In this document: in pieces, positions 33,914-42,103 of the stretch | Position numbering within the stretch: position 1 is the first letter of the stretch | Layout: each line of letters opens with the position of its first letter | Assembly: GCF_014650995.1 (NCBI RefSeq) | Contig: NZ_BMWA01000003.1 | Location: 248,001 to 312,000, forward strand | Direction of reading: 5' to 3' | Source: Streptomyces viridiviolaceus | GTDB lineage: Bacteria > Actinomycetota > Actinomycetes > Streptomycetales > Streptomycetaceae | Length of the DNA stretch: 64,000 nt | The notes under the pieces: model-generated | What the model saw: the letters and a program-made list of their open reading frames with translations, nothing else | What the model was told of the DNA's origin: nothing | The model's database searches: none | Made by a program: the position numbers and the translations under genes

Positions 33914-35065
33914 GTGACACGCAAGACGGTGCGTATCGCCATGAACGGCGTGACCGGGCGCATGGGCTACCGCCAGCACCTCGTCCGCTCCATCCTGGCC
34001 ATCCGCGAGCAGGGCGGGCTCGACCTCGGCGACGGCACCGTGCTGTGGCCGGAGCCGGTCCTGGTCGGCCGCCGCGAGCACGCGCTCAGGGCGCTGGCGG
34101 AGCGGCACGGCCTGGAGCACGTCTCGACCGACGTGGACGCTGTCCTCGCCGACGAGAGCGTCGAGATCTACTTCGACGCCCAGGTGACCTCGGCCCGCGA
34201 GGAGGCGATCAGGAAGGCGATCGCCGCGGGCAAGCACATCTACACCGAGAAGCCCACCGCGACCGGCCTCGACGGCGCACTCGAACTCGCCCGCCTCGCC
34301 CGGGCCGCGGGCATCAGGCACGGCGTCGTGCAGGACAAGCTCTTCCTGCCCGGCCTGCTCAAGCTCAAGCGCCTCATCGACGGCGGCTTCTTCGGCCGCA
34401 TCCTGTCCGTGCGCGGCGAGTTCGGCTACTGGGTCTTCGAGGGCGACTGGCAGTCCGCCCAGCGGCCGTCCTGGAACTACCGCGCCGAGGACGGCGGCGG
34501 CATCGTCGTCGACATGTTCCCGCACTGGGAGTACGTGCTCCACGAGCTCTTCGGCCGCGTGAAGTCCGTCCAGGCCATCGCCACCACCCACATCCCGCAG
34601 CGCTGGGACGAGAACGGCAAGCCCTACGACGCCACCGCCGACGACGCCGCCTACGGCATCTTCGAACTCGACGGCGGCGCGATCGCCCAGATCAACTCCT
34701 CCTGGGCGGTCCGCGTGGGCCGCGACGAACTGGTCGAGTTCCAGGTCGACGGCACCGAGGGCTCCGCGATCGCCGGCCTCAGGAACTGCCGGGTGCAGCA
34801 CCGGTCCGCCACCCCCAAGCCGGTCTGGAACCCGGACGTCCCCGCCACCGAGGTGTTCCGCGACCAGTGGCAGGAGGTCCCGGACAACCAGGACTTCGAC
34901 AACGGCTTCAAGGCCCAGTGGGAGCTGTTCCTCAAGCACGTCCACGCCGACGCCCCGTACCACTGGGACCTGCTGGCCGGCGCCCGCGGCGTCCAGCTCG
35001 CCGAGCTGGGCCTGAAGTCCTCGGCCGAGGGCCGCCGCCTCGACGTGCCGGAGATCGCCCCGTGA
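33914..35065 (+). CDS. Gfo/Idh/MocA-family sugar oxidoreductase
   Basis: This 383-residue NAD(P)-dependent dehydrogenase is expected to oxidise a sugar or inositol-like substrate. It has an N-terminal Rossmann domain (VRIAMNGVTGRMGYRQHLVR), the conserved EKPTA motif (YTEKPTATGLDGALEL) and a C-terminal domain with DGGGIVVDMFPHWEYVL. GTG start. It is the first gene of a three-gene operon whose members overlap by 4 nt each. The downstream aldolase-like and isomerase proteins suggest a complete oxidative route for an unidentified sugar. Confidence 0.85.
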   Translation: MTRKTVRIAMNGVTGRMGYRQHLVRSILAIREQGGLDLGDGTVLWPEPVLVGRREHALRALAERHGLEHVSTDVDAVLADESVEIYFDAQVTSAREEAIRKAIAAGKHIYTEKPTATGLDGALELARLARAAGIRHGVVQDKLFLPGLLKLKRLIDGGFFGRILSVRGEFGYWVFEGDWQSAQRPSWNYRAEDGGGIVVDMFPHWEYVLHELFGRVKSVQAIATTHIPQRWDENGKPYDATADDAAYGIFELDGGAIAQINSSWAVRVGRDELVEFQVDGTEGSAIAGLRNCRVQHRSATPKPVWNPDVPATEVFRDQWQEVPDNQDFDNGFKAQWELFLKHVHADAPYHWDLLAGARGVQLAELGLKSSAEGRRLDVPEIAP

Positions 35066-36213
35066 CCCTCCACCTGCCCGACGCGAACGGCACCCTGCGG
35101 CCCTACGAACCCCGCACCGAGCCCCTCGCCCTGACCCCGGGAAGCGCTTTCACCTCCCGTACGGTCTTCTCGGCGGCGCACGTCGTCGCCGACCCCTTCG
35201 CGGACGTGTCGCCGGACTCGCCCGCCGCCGTCGACTGGGACGCCACCCTCGCCTTCCGCCGCCACCTGTGGTCCCACGGGCTCGGTGTCGCCGAGGCCAT
35301 GGACACCGCCCAGCGCGGCATGGGCCTGGACTGGGCGGGCGCGGCGGAGCTGATCCGCCGGTCCGCCGCCGAGGCCAGGGCGGCCGGCGGCCGGATCGCC
35401 TGCGGGGTGGGCACCGACCAGCTCGCCGCCGGCACGCTCGACGAGGTCAGGGCGGCGTACGAGGAGCAGCTCGCCGTCGTCGAGGAGGCGGGCGCCCAGG
35501 CCATCCTGATGGCCTCCCGCGCCCTCGCGGCCGCGGCACACGGCCCCGAGGACTACCTGGAGGTCTACGGCCACCTGCTGCGCCAGGTCACGGAGCCGGT
35601 GATCCTGCACTGGCTCGGCCCGATGTTCGACCCGGCCCTGGAGGGCTACTGGGGGGCGGCGGACCTCGACGCGGCGACGGACACCTTCCTGGAGGTCATC
35701 GCCGCCCACCCCGAGAAGGTCGACGGCATCAAGGTCTCCCTGCTGGACGCCCAGCGGGAGATCGACCTGCGCCGCCGCCTCCCGAAGGGCGTGCGCTGCT
35801 ACACCGGCGACGACTTCCACTACCCCGAGCTGATCGCCGGCGACGACCAGGGCTTCAGCCACGCCCTGCTCGGCATCTTCGACCCGCTCGGCCCGCTGGC
35901 CGCGGAGGCGGTGCGCGTCCTGGACACGGGGGACGCCGACGGGTTCCGGTCCCTCCTCGACCCCACCGTGGAACTCTCCCGCCACCTCTTCCAGGCCCCG
36001 ACCCGCTTCTACAAGACGGGCGTGGTGTTCCTGGCCTGGCTCGCGGGCCACCAGTCCCACTTCACCATGGTCGGCGGCCTGCAGTCGGCCCGCTCCCTGC
36101 CGCACTTCGCCCGCGCCTACGAACTGGCCGACGGCCTCGGCCTGTTCCCGGACCCGAAACTGGCGGAGGAACGGATGAGGACCCTGCTGAACCTGTACGG
36201 AGTGCCCCGATGA
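35062..36213 (+). CDS. DUF993 / dihydrodipicolinate-synthase-like protein
   Basis: This 383-residue TIM-barrel protein resembles DHDPS/NAL-type lyases: GVGTDQLAAGTLDEVRAAYE, VILHWLGPMFDP, VDGIKVSLLDAQREI (Lys at the Schiff-base position) and GDDFHYPELIAGDDQGFSHA. It belongs to the family called DUF993, and no reaction is established to my knowledge. The GTG start overlaps the oxidoreductase stop and its own stop overlaps the isomerase start. Bases 35140-35151 inside the gene form a LacI-type operator. It probably cleaves a keto-sugar acid made by the upstream dehydrogenase; this is inferred. Confidence 0.75.
   Translation: MTLHLPDANGTLRPYEPRTEPLALTPGSAFTSRTVFSAAHVVADPFADVSPDSPAAVDWDATLAFRRHLWSHGLGVAEAMDTAQRGMGLDWAGAAELIRRSAAEARAAGGRIACGVGTDQLAAGTLDEVRAAYEEQLAVVEEAGAQAILMASRALAAAAHGPEDYLEVYGHLLRQVTEPVILHWLGPMFDPALEGYWGAADLDAATDTFLEVIAAHPEKVDGIKVSLLDAQREIDLRRRLPKGVRCYTGDDFHYPELIAGDDQGFSHALLGIFDPLGPLAAEAVRVLDTGDADGFRSLLDPTVELSRHLFQAPTRFYKTGVVFLAWLAGHQSHFTMVGGLQSARSLPHFARAYELADGLGLFPDPKLAEERMRTLLNLYGVPR
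35140..35151. promoter_or_regulatory. Intragenic LacI-type operator
   Basis: GGAAGCGCTTTC lies 78 nt inside the DUF993 gene. It may act as a second operator for looping or as a roadblock. It differs from the reverse complement of the 33850-33861 site at one position. Confidence 0.5.
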
Positions 36214-37046
36214 ACGAGGCACTGGAGCGTTTCTCCGTCAACCAGATGACGGTCAAGCAGCTGTCGCTGCCGGAACTGGCCGACGCCTGCCAGGAGCTGG
36301 GCGTCAGGAACGTCGGCCTGTGGCGCGAACCGGTGCAGAGGTACGGCGTGGAGGCAGCCGCCGAGCTGATGCGCGACGCCGGCCTGACCGTCACCACCCT
36401 GTGCCGGGGCGGCTTCCTCACGGCGATCGACCCCGTCGAGCGGGCCGAGGCCCTGGGCGACAACCACGCCGCGATCGAGGAGGCCGCCATGCTCGGCACC
36501 GACACGCTGGTGCTGGTCTCCGGCGGACTCCCCTTCGACAGCAAGGACCTGCACGGGGCCCGCGAGCGCATCGCGGACGCCCTCGACATCCTCGCCCCCT
36601 ACGCGGCCGAGCGCGGCGTCCGCCTCGCCATCGAGCCGCTGCACCCCATGTACGCCTCCGACCGCTGCGTGGTCTCCACCCTCGCCCAGGCGCTGGACAT
36701 CGCCGAGCGCTTCCCCGCGGACCAGGTCGGCGTCACGGTCGACACGTATCACATCTGGTGGGACGACGGGGCGCCGGAACAGATCGCCCGGGCCGGCGCG
36801 GGCGGCCGCATCCACACCTTCCAGCTCGCCGACTGGACGACCCCCCTGCCCGAGGGCGTTCTCAACGGCCGCGGACAGATCGGCGACGGCGCGATCGACA
36901 TGCGGGAGTGGAAGGGGTACGTGGAGGCGGCCGGGTACACCGGCGCGATCGAGGTCGAGCTGTTCAACGAGGCGTTGTGGGCCCGCGACGGACGGGAGGT
37001 GCTGGCCGAGACGGCGGAGCGGTTCGTCGCCCACGTCATGCAGTAG
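36210..37046 (+). CDS. TIM-barrel sugar phosphate isomerase/epimerase
   Basis: This 278-residue protein of the xylose-isomerase-like TIM-barrel family shows LPELADACQELGVRNVGLWR, LAIEPLHPMYASDRCVVST, VGVTVDTYHIWWDD, IHTFQLADWT and GAIEVELFNEALW. Metal ligands (Glu, Asp, His, Glu) are apparent. ATG overlaps the previous stop (ATGA). As third gene of the operon it probably isomerises or epimerises the substrate before or after oxidation. It is a distant paralogue of the isomerase at 31607-32407. Confidence 0.85.
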   Translation: MNEALERFSVNQMTVKQLSLPELADACQELGVRNVGLWREPVQRYGVEAAAELMRDAGLTVTTLCRGGFLTAIDPVERAEALGDNHAAIEEAAMLGTDTLVLVSGGLPFDSKDLHGARERIADALDILAPYAAERGVRLAIEPLHPMYASDRCVVSTLAQALDIAERFPADQVGVTVDTYHIWWDDGAPEQIARAGAGGRIHTFQLADWTTPLPEGVLNGRGQIGDGAIDMREWKGYVEAAGYTGAIEVELFNEALWARDGREVLAETAERFVAHVMQ

Positions 37047-37196
37047 CGGCGCGGGAGCCCCGGGTCGCGGGCGGAGAAAAAAATCCCGCAACCCGTGCAA
37101 CCCTTCCCGCCGCCCGCGGGTCGTACTTGGCATCAGGACACCCCGGAGGGGGAGATCTGGGGGGATCGCGGGGGTTCTGAGGGAGGGGAAAACCAA

Positions 37197-37223
37197 GGGG
37201 GCCAGGTCGTGGACCTGGCCCCC
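37197..37223. terminator. Bidirectional terminator between the two sugar operons
   Basis: A perfect 12-bp stem GGGGGCCAGGTC/GACCTGGCCCCC has a 3-nt loop, with an AAAA tract on its left and TTTT on its right. It ends both the isomerase operon and, on the other strand, the rbs operon (rbsD stop at 37244). Confidence 0.9.
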
Positions 37224-37243
37224 CGAAGTTTTCGGGTCACGCC

Positions 37244-37633
37244 TCAGAAGAAGACCCCGCACCGCAGCAGCACGTTCGCGTACGGCCGTGCCTCCCCGGT
37301 CCGCACCACCAGGCGAGCACCCGCCGACAGCTCCTTCAGCCGCTCGTGCGTGACCAGCTCCAGTTCGGGGAAGCGGCCGTCGAGCAGCGCCGACGCATCC
37401 GGATTGGCCTCCCGCACCTCCGTCGCCGCCGTCGCGCCCTCGACCACCAGCTCGGCCAGCAGACCGTCCAGGACCTCGGCGAACGACGGCACCCCGGCCC
37501 GGAACGCCAGGTCCACCACCCGTGGGCCACCGGGAATCGGCATGCCCGCGTCGCACACCAGCACCCCGTCGCCGTGGCCCAGTTCGGCCAGTGCGCCGGA
37601 CAGGTGACGGTTCAGTATCCCGGCCTTCTTCAC
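37244..37633 (-). CDS. rbsD: D-ribose pyranase RbsD
   Basis: This 129-residue protein interconverts beta-pyranose and furanose forms of ribose. Family features are the start VKKAGILNRHLSGALAELGH, DAGMPIPGGPRVVDLAF, the C-terminal VVRTGEARPYANVLL, and the catalytic His of NRHL. The GTG start overlaps the ribokinase stop by 4 nt. It is the last gene of the rbs operon and is followed by a bidirectional terminator. Confidence 0.92.
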   Translation of the reverse strand: MKKAGILNRHLSGALAELGHGDGVLVCDAGMPIPGGPRVVDLAFRAGVPSFAEVLDGLLAELVVEGATAATEVREANPDASALLDGRFPELELVTHERLKELSAGARLVVRTGEARPYANVLLRCGVFF

Positions 37634-38532
37634 AGTGCCTCGACCTCCGCCGCCGTCGGGTACGACTCCTGCGCCCCCGCCCGCGTGACGGCCGCCGCCC
37701 CGACCCGGGCCGCGTACGCCGCCGCCTCGGCGAGCGAGGCGCCCGTGCCCAGCCGCCAGGCCAGCGCCGCGGTGAACGCGTCGCCGGCGCCCGTGGTGTC
37801 GACGGCGTCCACCTTCACGGACGGGACACGGCCGACGCCGTCGGCCGAGGCGACCAGCGCCCCCTCGGCGCCCAGCGTCACCACCACCGAGCGCGGGCCC
37901 TTGGCCAGCAGCAGCCCCGCCCAGTCCTCGGGCCGCTCGCTCACGCAGGACTCGCCCAGGATCACCTTCGCCTCGTGCTCGTTCACGATCAGCGGGTCGC
38001 AGGCCACCAGCACCTCGCGCGGCAGCGGGCGCGGCGGCGACGGGTTCAGGACGAACCGGCTGCCCGGCGCCAGGCTCCGCACCACCTCCACGACCGTCTC
38101 CAGCGGAATCTCCAGCTGTACGGAGACCACCCGGGAGGCGTGGAAGAGGCTCCCGGCCGCGCGGACGTCCGCGGGGGTCAGCCGGCCGTTGGCGCCCGGC
38201 GAGACCACGATGCTGTTGTCCCCGGACGGATCCACCGTGATCAACGCGACGCCGGTCGGCGCCCCGCCCACCAGGACGCCCACGGGATCGACGCCGGCCG
38301 CCCGCTGCGAGTCCAGCAGCAGCCGTCCGTACTCGTCGTCGCCGACCCGGGCCAGCAGGGCCGTACGGGCCCCCAGCCGGGCCGCGGCCACCGCCTGGTT
38401 CGCGCCCTTGCCGCCCGGGTGGACGGCCAGGTCGGAACCGAGCACCGTCTCGCCGGCACCCGGCCGGCGCTCGACACCGATCACCAGGTCGGCGTTGGCC
38501 GACCCCACGACCAGGAGGTCGTAGTCGTACAT
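37630..38532 (-). CDS. rbsK: Ribokinase
   Basis: This 300-residue PfkB-family kinase phosphorylates ribose to ribose-5-phosphate. It shows LAVHPGGKGANQAVAAARLG, SLAPGSRFVLNPSPPRPL, the anion-hole and catalytic-base motif DTTGAGDAFTAALAW, and VNEHEAKVILGE. It lies between the fused transporter gene (105-bp gap with a hairpin) and rbsD (4-nt overlap). The ATG at 38532 is the first in frame. Confidence 0.92.
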   Translation of the reverse strand: MYDYDLLVVGSANADLVIGVERRPGAGETVLGSDLAVHPGGKGANQAVAAARLGARTALLARVGDDEYGRLLLDSQRAAGVDPVGVLVGGAPTGVALITVDPSGDNSIVVSPGANGRLTPADVRAAGSLFHASRVVSVQLEIPLETVVEVVRSLAPGSRFVLNPSPPRPLPREVLVACDPLIVNEHEAKVILGESCVSERPEDWAGLLLAKGPRSVVVTLGAEGALVASADGVGRVPSVKVDAVDTTGAGDAFTAALAWRLGTGASLAEAAAYAARVGAAAVTRAGAQESYPTAAEVEAL

Positions 38533-38597
38533 GGAATGTCTCCCCGATAAACCCTGATGTCCCGATCGGACCCTGTGCCCCCGAGCGAACGCCCGTG

Positions 38598-38626
38598 GGG
38601 CGGGCGGTCGCCGTGACCGCCCGCCC
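38598..38626 (-). terminator. Intra-operon hairpin between the fused transporter gene and rbsK
   Basis: A perfect 12-bp stem GGGCGGGCGGTC/GACCGCCCGCCC has a 5-nt loop, 11 nt past the transporter stop. It could protect the upstream mRNA end or reduce expression of the kinase and pyranase relative to the transporter. Confidence 0.7.
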
Positions 38627-38637
38627 GCGCACCGGTG

Positions 38638-40590
38638 TCAGCCGTCGAAGCCGGCCACGTTGTCCTTCGTGACCACCTTCACCGGCACCTTCACCATCTC
38701 GTTCACCTTCTTGCCCTCGGCCGCCCGCAGCGCGTTGTCCACGGCGATCCTGCCCAGTTCCTTGGGCTGCTGTGCGACGGACGCGTACAACGTGCCCGCC
38801 TCGACCGCCTTCAGACCGTCCGGGGTGCCGTCGAACCCGACGACCTGCACCGACTTGCCGGCCTTGGAACCCAGCGCCTTGATCGCGCCGAGCGCCATCT
38901 CGTCGTTCTCCGCGAAGACGCCCTTGATGTCGGGGTGCGCCTGGAGCAGGTTCGTCATGACGTCCAGGCCCTTGGTGCGGTCGAAGTCCGCGGGCTGCTT
39001 GGCGACCACCTTGATGCCCGGGTAGGCCTTCAGACCGGCAGCGAAGCCCGCCCCGCGCTCCCGGCTGGCGGACGTGCCGGCCTGGCCCTGGAGGATGACG
39101 ATCGTGCCCTTGCCGCCGAGCTTCTCGGCCAGCGCCCTGGCGCCCAGCTCACCGCCCTCGACGTTGTCGGAGGCGACCAGCGCGTCCGTGTCCGCCTTGT
39201 TGACGCCGCGGTCCACGGCGACGACCGGGATGTCGTCCTTGTTCGCCGAGCGGACCGACGGGCCCGCCGCGTCCGAGTCGACGGGGTTCACGATGATCGA
39301 GGAGAGGCCTTCGCTGGTGAAGTTCTGCAGCTGGTTGGCCTGCTGCGACGCGTCGTTCTGCGCGTCCGTGACCGTCAGGTCCACGCCCAGCTTCTTCGCC
39401 TGCTCCTGGGCACCGGCCCGGATCTGCACGAAGAACGGGTTGTTGAGCGTCGACAGCGACAGGCCGATCTTCTGCGTCCTGCCGGCCGAGGAGCCGTTGT
39501 GCAGGAGCGAGGTCGCACCGACGACGGCCACCGCGACGACCGCCGCGATCACGTACGTGAGCGCCTGCCTGCCCTTCCCGCCACCGGAGGCCCCGGCCGC
39601 CGGCGTGGTCGCCCCCGCCTTGCGCCGCACCGTGTCCAGCAGCACCGCCAGCGCGATGACGACACCGATGACGACCTGCTGCCAGAACGCGGAGACCGAC
39701 AGCAGGTTGAGGCCGTTGCGCAGCACCGCGAGGATCAGCGCGCCGATCAGGGTGCCCGACGCCTTGCCGGTGCCGCCCGCGAGCGAGGCACCGCCGATGA
39801 CGACCGCGGCGATGGCGTCCAGCTCGTAGCCCTGCGCGGCCTGCGGCTGCGCGGAGGACAGCCGGGAGGCCAGCACGATGCCCGCGGCGGCGGCGAACAG
39901 CCCGGAGAAGGCGTAGATGGCGAGCTTCTGCTTCTTCACCTTGAGGCCGGACAGGCGCGCGGCCTCCTCGTTGCCGCCGATGGCGTACATGGAGCGGCCG
40001 ATGTAGGTCCGGCCGAGGACGAACGCCGTGATCAGACCCATGGCGACCATCACGAGCACCGGCACCGGCAGCCAGCCGCCGAGCGTGTCGCCCAGGTGGG
40101 AGACCGAGTCCGGGAAGGCGATCGGCGAGCCCTGCGAGATGACGAGCGACAGACCGCGGCCGACCGACAGCATGGCCAGCGTCGCGATGAACGGCGGCAG
40201 CTTCCCGTACGAGATGAGGAAACCGTTCACCAGACCGCACGCGATACCCGTCGCGATCGCCAGGACCACCGCCAGGACGACCGGCACCCCGGCCTCGGTG
40301 GCGCTCCACGCCAGCACGGTGGCCGACAGCGCGGCCACCGAGCCGACGGACAGGTCGATGCCGGCCGAGACGATCACGAAGGTGACGCCGAAGGCGAGGA
40401 TCGCCGTCACGGCGGCCTGGACGCCCACGTTCAGCAGGTTGTCGGCGGTCAGGAAGTCCCCGGAGAGCGCCGACATGGCGACGACGAGGACGATCAGCGC
40501 GGTGAGCGCGCCGTTGTCGAGCAGCAGGCGGCGCAGACCGCCCGGGGCGCCCTGCGCGCCCGGCTTGCTCTTGAGCGTGTCAGTGGCCAC
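38638..40590 (-). CDS. Fused sugar ABC permease and substrate-binding protein (RbsC-RbsB)
   Basis: This 650-residue fusion combines two components that are normally separate. Residues 1-320 are an RbsC-type permease (GVTFVIVSAGIDLSVGSVAA, LPPFIATLAMLSVGRGLSL, VIGGASLAGGTGKASGTLIG). A Gly-rich linker and one more membrane helix (ALTYVIAAVVAVAVVGATSL, about 340-360) follow. Residues 370-650 are an RbsB-type binding protein (IGLSLSTLNNPFFVQI, VNPVDSDA, IPVVAVDRGVN, FAENDEMALGAIKALG). The binding domain is thus held at the outer membrane face instead of being free. GTG start overlaps the ATPase gene by 11 nt. Ribose or a related sugar is likely from the operon partners. Confidence 0.92.
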   Translation of the reverse strand: MATDTLKSKPGAQGAPGGLRRLLLDNGALTALIVLVVAMSALSGDFLTADNLLNVGVQAAVTAILAFGVTFVIVSAGIDLSVGSVAALSATVLAWSATEAGVPVVLAVVLAIATGIACGLVNGFLISYGKLPPFIATLAMLSVGRGLSLVISQGSPIAFPDSVSHLGDTLGGWLPVPVLVMVAMGLITAFVLGRTYIGRSMYAIGGNEEAARLSGLKVKKQKLAIYAFSGLFAAAAGIVLASRLSSAQPQAAQGYELDAIAAVVIGGASLAGGTGKASGTLIGALILAVLRNGLNLLSVSAFWQQVVIGVVIALAVLLDTVRRKAGATTPAAGASGGGKGRQALTYVIAAVVAVAVVGATSLLHNGSSAGRTQKIGLSLSTLNNPFFVQIRAGAQEQAKKLGVDLTVTDAQNDASQQANQLQNFTSEGLSSIIVNPVDSDAAGPSVRSANKDDIPVVAVDRGVNKADTDALVASDNVEGGELGARALAEKLGGKGTIVILQGQAGTSASRERGAGFAAGLKAYPGIKVVAKQPADFDRTKGLDVMTNLLQAHPDIKGVFAENDEMALGAIKALGSKAGKSVQVVGFDGTPDGLKAVEAGTLYASVAQQPKELGRIAVDNALRAAEGKKVNEMVKVPVKVVTKDNVAGFDG

Positions 40591-42103
40591 GGGAGGCCTC
40601 CGTTCCGTTGCTGTGGGGAGTGCTGACGGCGAGCGCCATCACGGCGTCCTGGGTGGCCTGTTCGGCGGTGAGTTCGCCGGCGATGCGGCCCTGCGCCATG
40701 ACCACCACCCGGTCGCTCATGCCGAGCACCTCGGGCAGGTCGCTGGAGATCATCAGGACGGCGGCGCCCTGCGCGGTCAGTTCGTTGATGAGCTGGTAGA
40801 TCTCGACCTTGGCGCCGACGTCGATGCCGCGCGTCGGCTCGTCGAGGATCAGCACCTTGGTGTTCGCCAGCAGCCACTTGCCGATGACGACCTTCTGCTG
40901 GTTGCCGCCGGAGAGCGTGCGCACGTGCTGGCCGAGGCCCGCCATCCGCACGCCGAGCTGCCCGGCGATCCGGGCCGCCGCCTCGTGCTGGCCCTTGAGG
41001 TCGACGAGCCCCGCACGGGAGGCCGACCTGAGGGTGACCAGCCCGAGGTTCTCCTCCACGGAGGCGTCGAGCACCAGCCCCTGGCCCTTGCGGTCCTCGG
41101 GCACGAGTCCGATGCCGGCCGCCATGGCGGCGTTCACGTCGTGCCGCCTGAGCCGCGTGCCCGCGACCTTCACGGCGCCCTTGTCGTACGGGTCCGCCCC
41201 GAACACGGCCCGGACGACCTCCGTCCGGCCGGCGCCGACGAGGCCCGCGATGCCGACGACCTCGCCGGCGCGCACCTCGAAGCTCACGTCGTGGAAGACG
41301 CCGTCCCGGGTCAGGCCCTCGACCTTGAGCAGCGCCTCGCCGGTCTCGGGCCGTTCGCGCGGATACTGCTGCTCGATCGACCGCCCCACCATGAGCCGTA
41401 CGAGTTCGTCCTCGGGCGTGGCGGCGGGCACCTGCCCGACGCTCCTGCCGTCGCGGATCACGGTGACCCGGTCGCCCAGGGCGGCGATCTCCTCCAGGTG
41501 GTGGGTGATGAAGACGATCCCGACGCCGTCCTCGCGCAGCCGCCGCACGATGGCGAACAGCTTCTCGACCTCCTCGGAGGTGAGCACGGCGGTGGGCTCG
41601 TCCATGATGAGCACGCGTGCGTCCAGACTGAGCGCCTTGGCGATCTCGACCATCTGGAGCCGGGCGATGCCCAGTTCCCGCACCCGCGCGCGGGGGGACA
41701 CGTGCACACCGACGCGCTCCAGGAGCACTTCGGCGTCCGCGTCCATCTTCTTCCGGTCGATCATCCCCAGGCGGCGCGGCTGCCGCCCGAGGAAGATGTT
41801 CTCGGCGACCGTCAGATCGGGAACGAGGTTGAACTCCTGGTAGATGGTGGCGATCCCGAGGCGCTCGGAGTCCTGCGCACCGTTGATGCGCACCTCCTCG
41901 CCGCCGGCCAGGATCCGCCCGGCGTCGGGCGTGTAGGCGCCGGAGAGCATCTTGATGAGGGTGCTCTTGCCCGCGCCGTTCTCACCGAGGAGCACATGCA
42001 CCTCGCCCCGGCGCAGGTCGAAGTCGACGCTGTCGAGCGCGACCACGCCCGGGAAGGTCTTGCGGATGCCCTCGATGCGCAGCAACTCGTCCGGGTTGCT
42101 CAC
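40580..42103 (-). CDS. rbsA: Sugar ABC transporter ATPase (RbsA type, two NBDs)
   Basis: This 507-residue protein has two ATPase domains. The first has Walker A LLGENGAGKSTLIK, signature VRELGIARLQMVEI and Walker B LIMDEPTAVLTSEE. The second has a weak Walker A (GIAGLVGAGRTEVVRA), signature LSGGNQQKVVI and Walker B LILDEPTRGIDVG. This is the usual layout of carbohydrate-type importers. GTG 42103 with AAGGAG upstream overlaps the lacI stop by 4 nt and is preferred to a longer frame start at 42157. It energises the fused permease/binding protein downstream. Confidence 0.93.
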   Translation of the reverse strand: MSNPDELLRIEGIRKTFPGVVALDSVDFDLRRGEVHVLLGENGAGKSTLIKMLSGAYTPDAGRILAGGEEVRINGAQDSERLGIATIYQEFNLVPDLTVAENIFLGRQPRRLGMIDRKKMDADAEVLLERVGVHVSPRARVRELGIARLQMVEIAKALSLDARVLIMDEPTAVLTSEEVEKLFAIVRRLREDGVGIVFITHHLEEIAALGDRVTVIRDGRSVGQVPAATPEDELVRLMVGRSIEQQYPRERPETGEALLKVEGLTRDGVFHDVSFEVRAGEVVGIAGLVGAGRTEVVRAVFGADPYDKGAVKVAGTRLRRHDVNAAMAAGIGLVPEDRKGQGLVLDASVEENLGLVTLRSASRAGLVDLKGQHEAAARIAGQLGVRMAGLGQHVRTLSGGNQQKVVIGKWLLANTKVLILDEPTRGIDVGAKVEIYQLINELTAQGAAVLMISSDLPEVLGMSDRVVVMAQGRIAGELTAEQATQDAVMALAVSTPHSNGTEASRGH

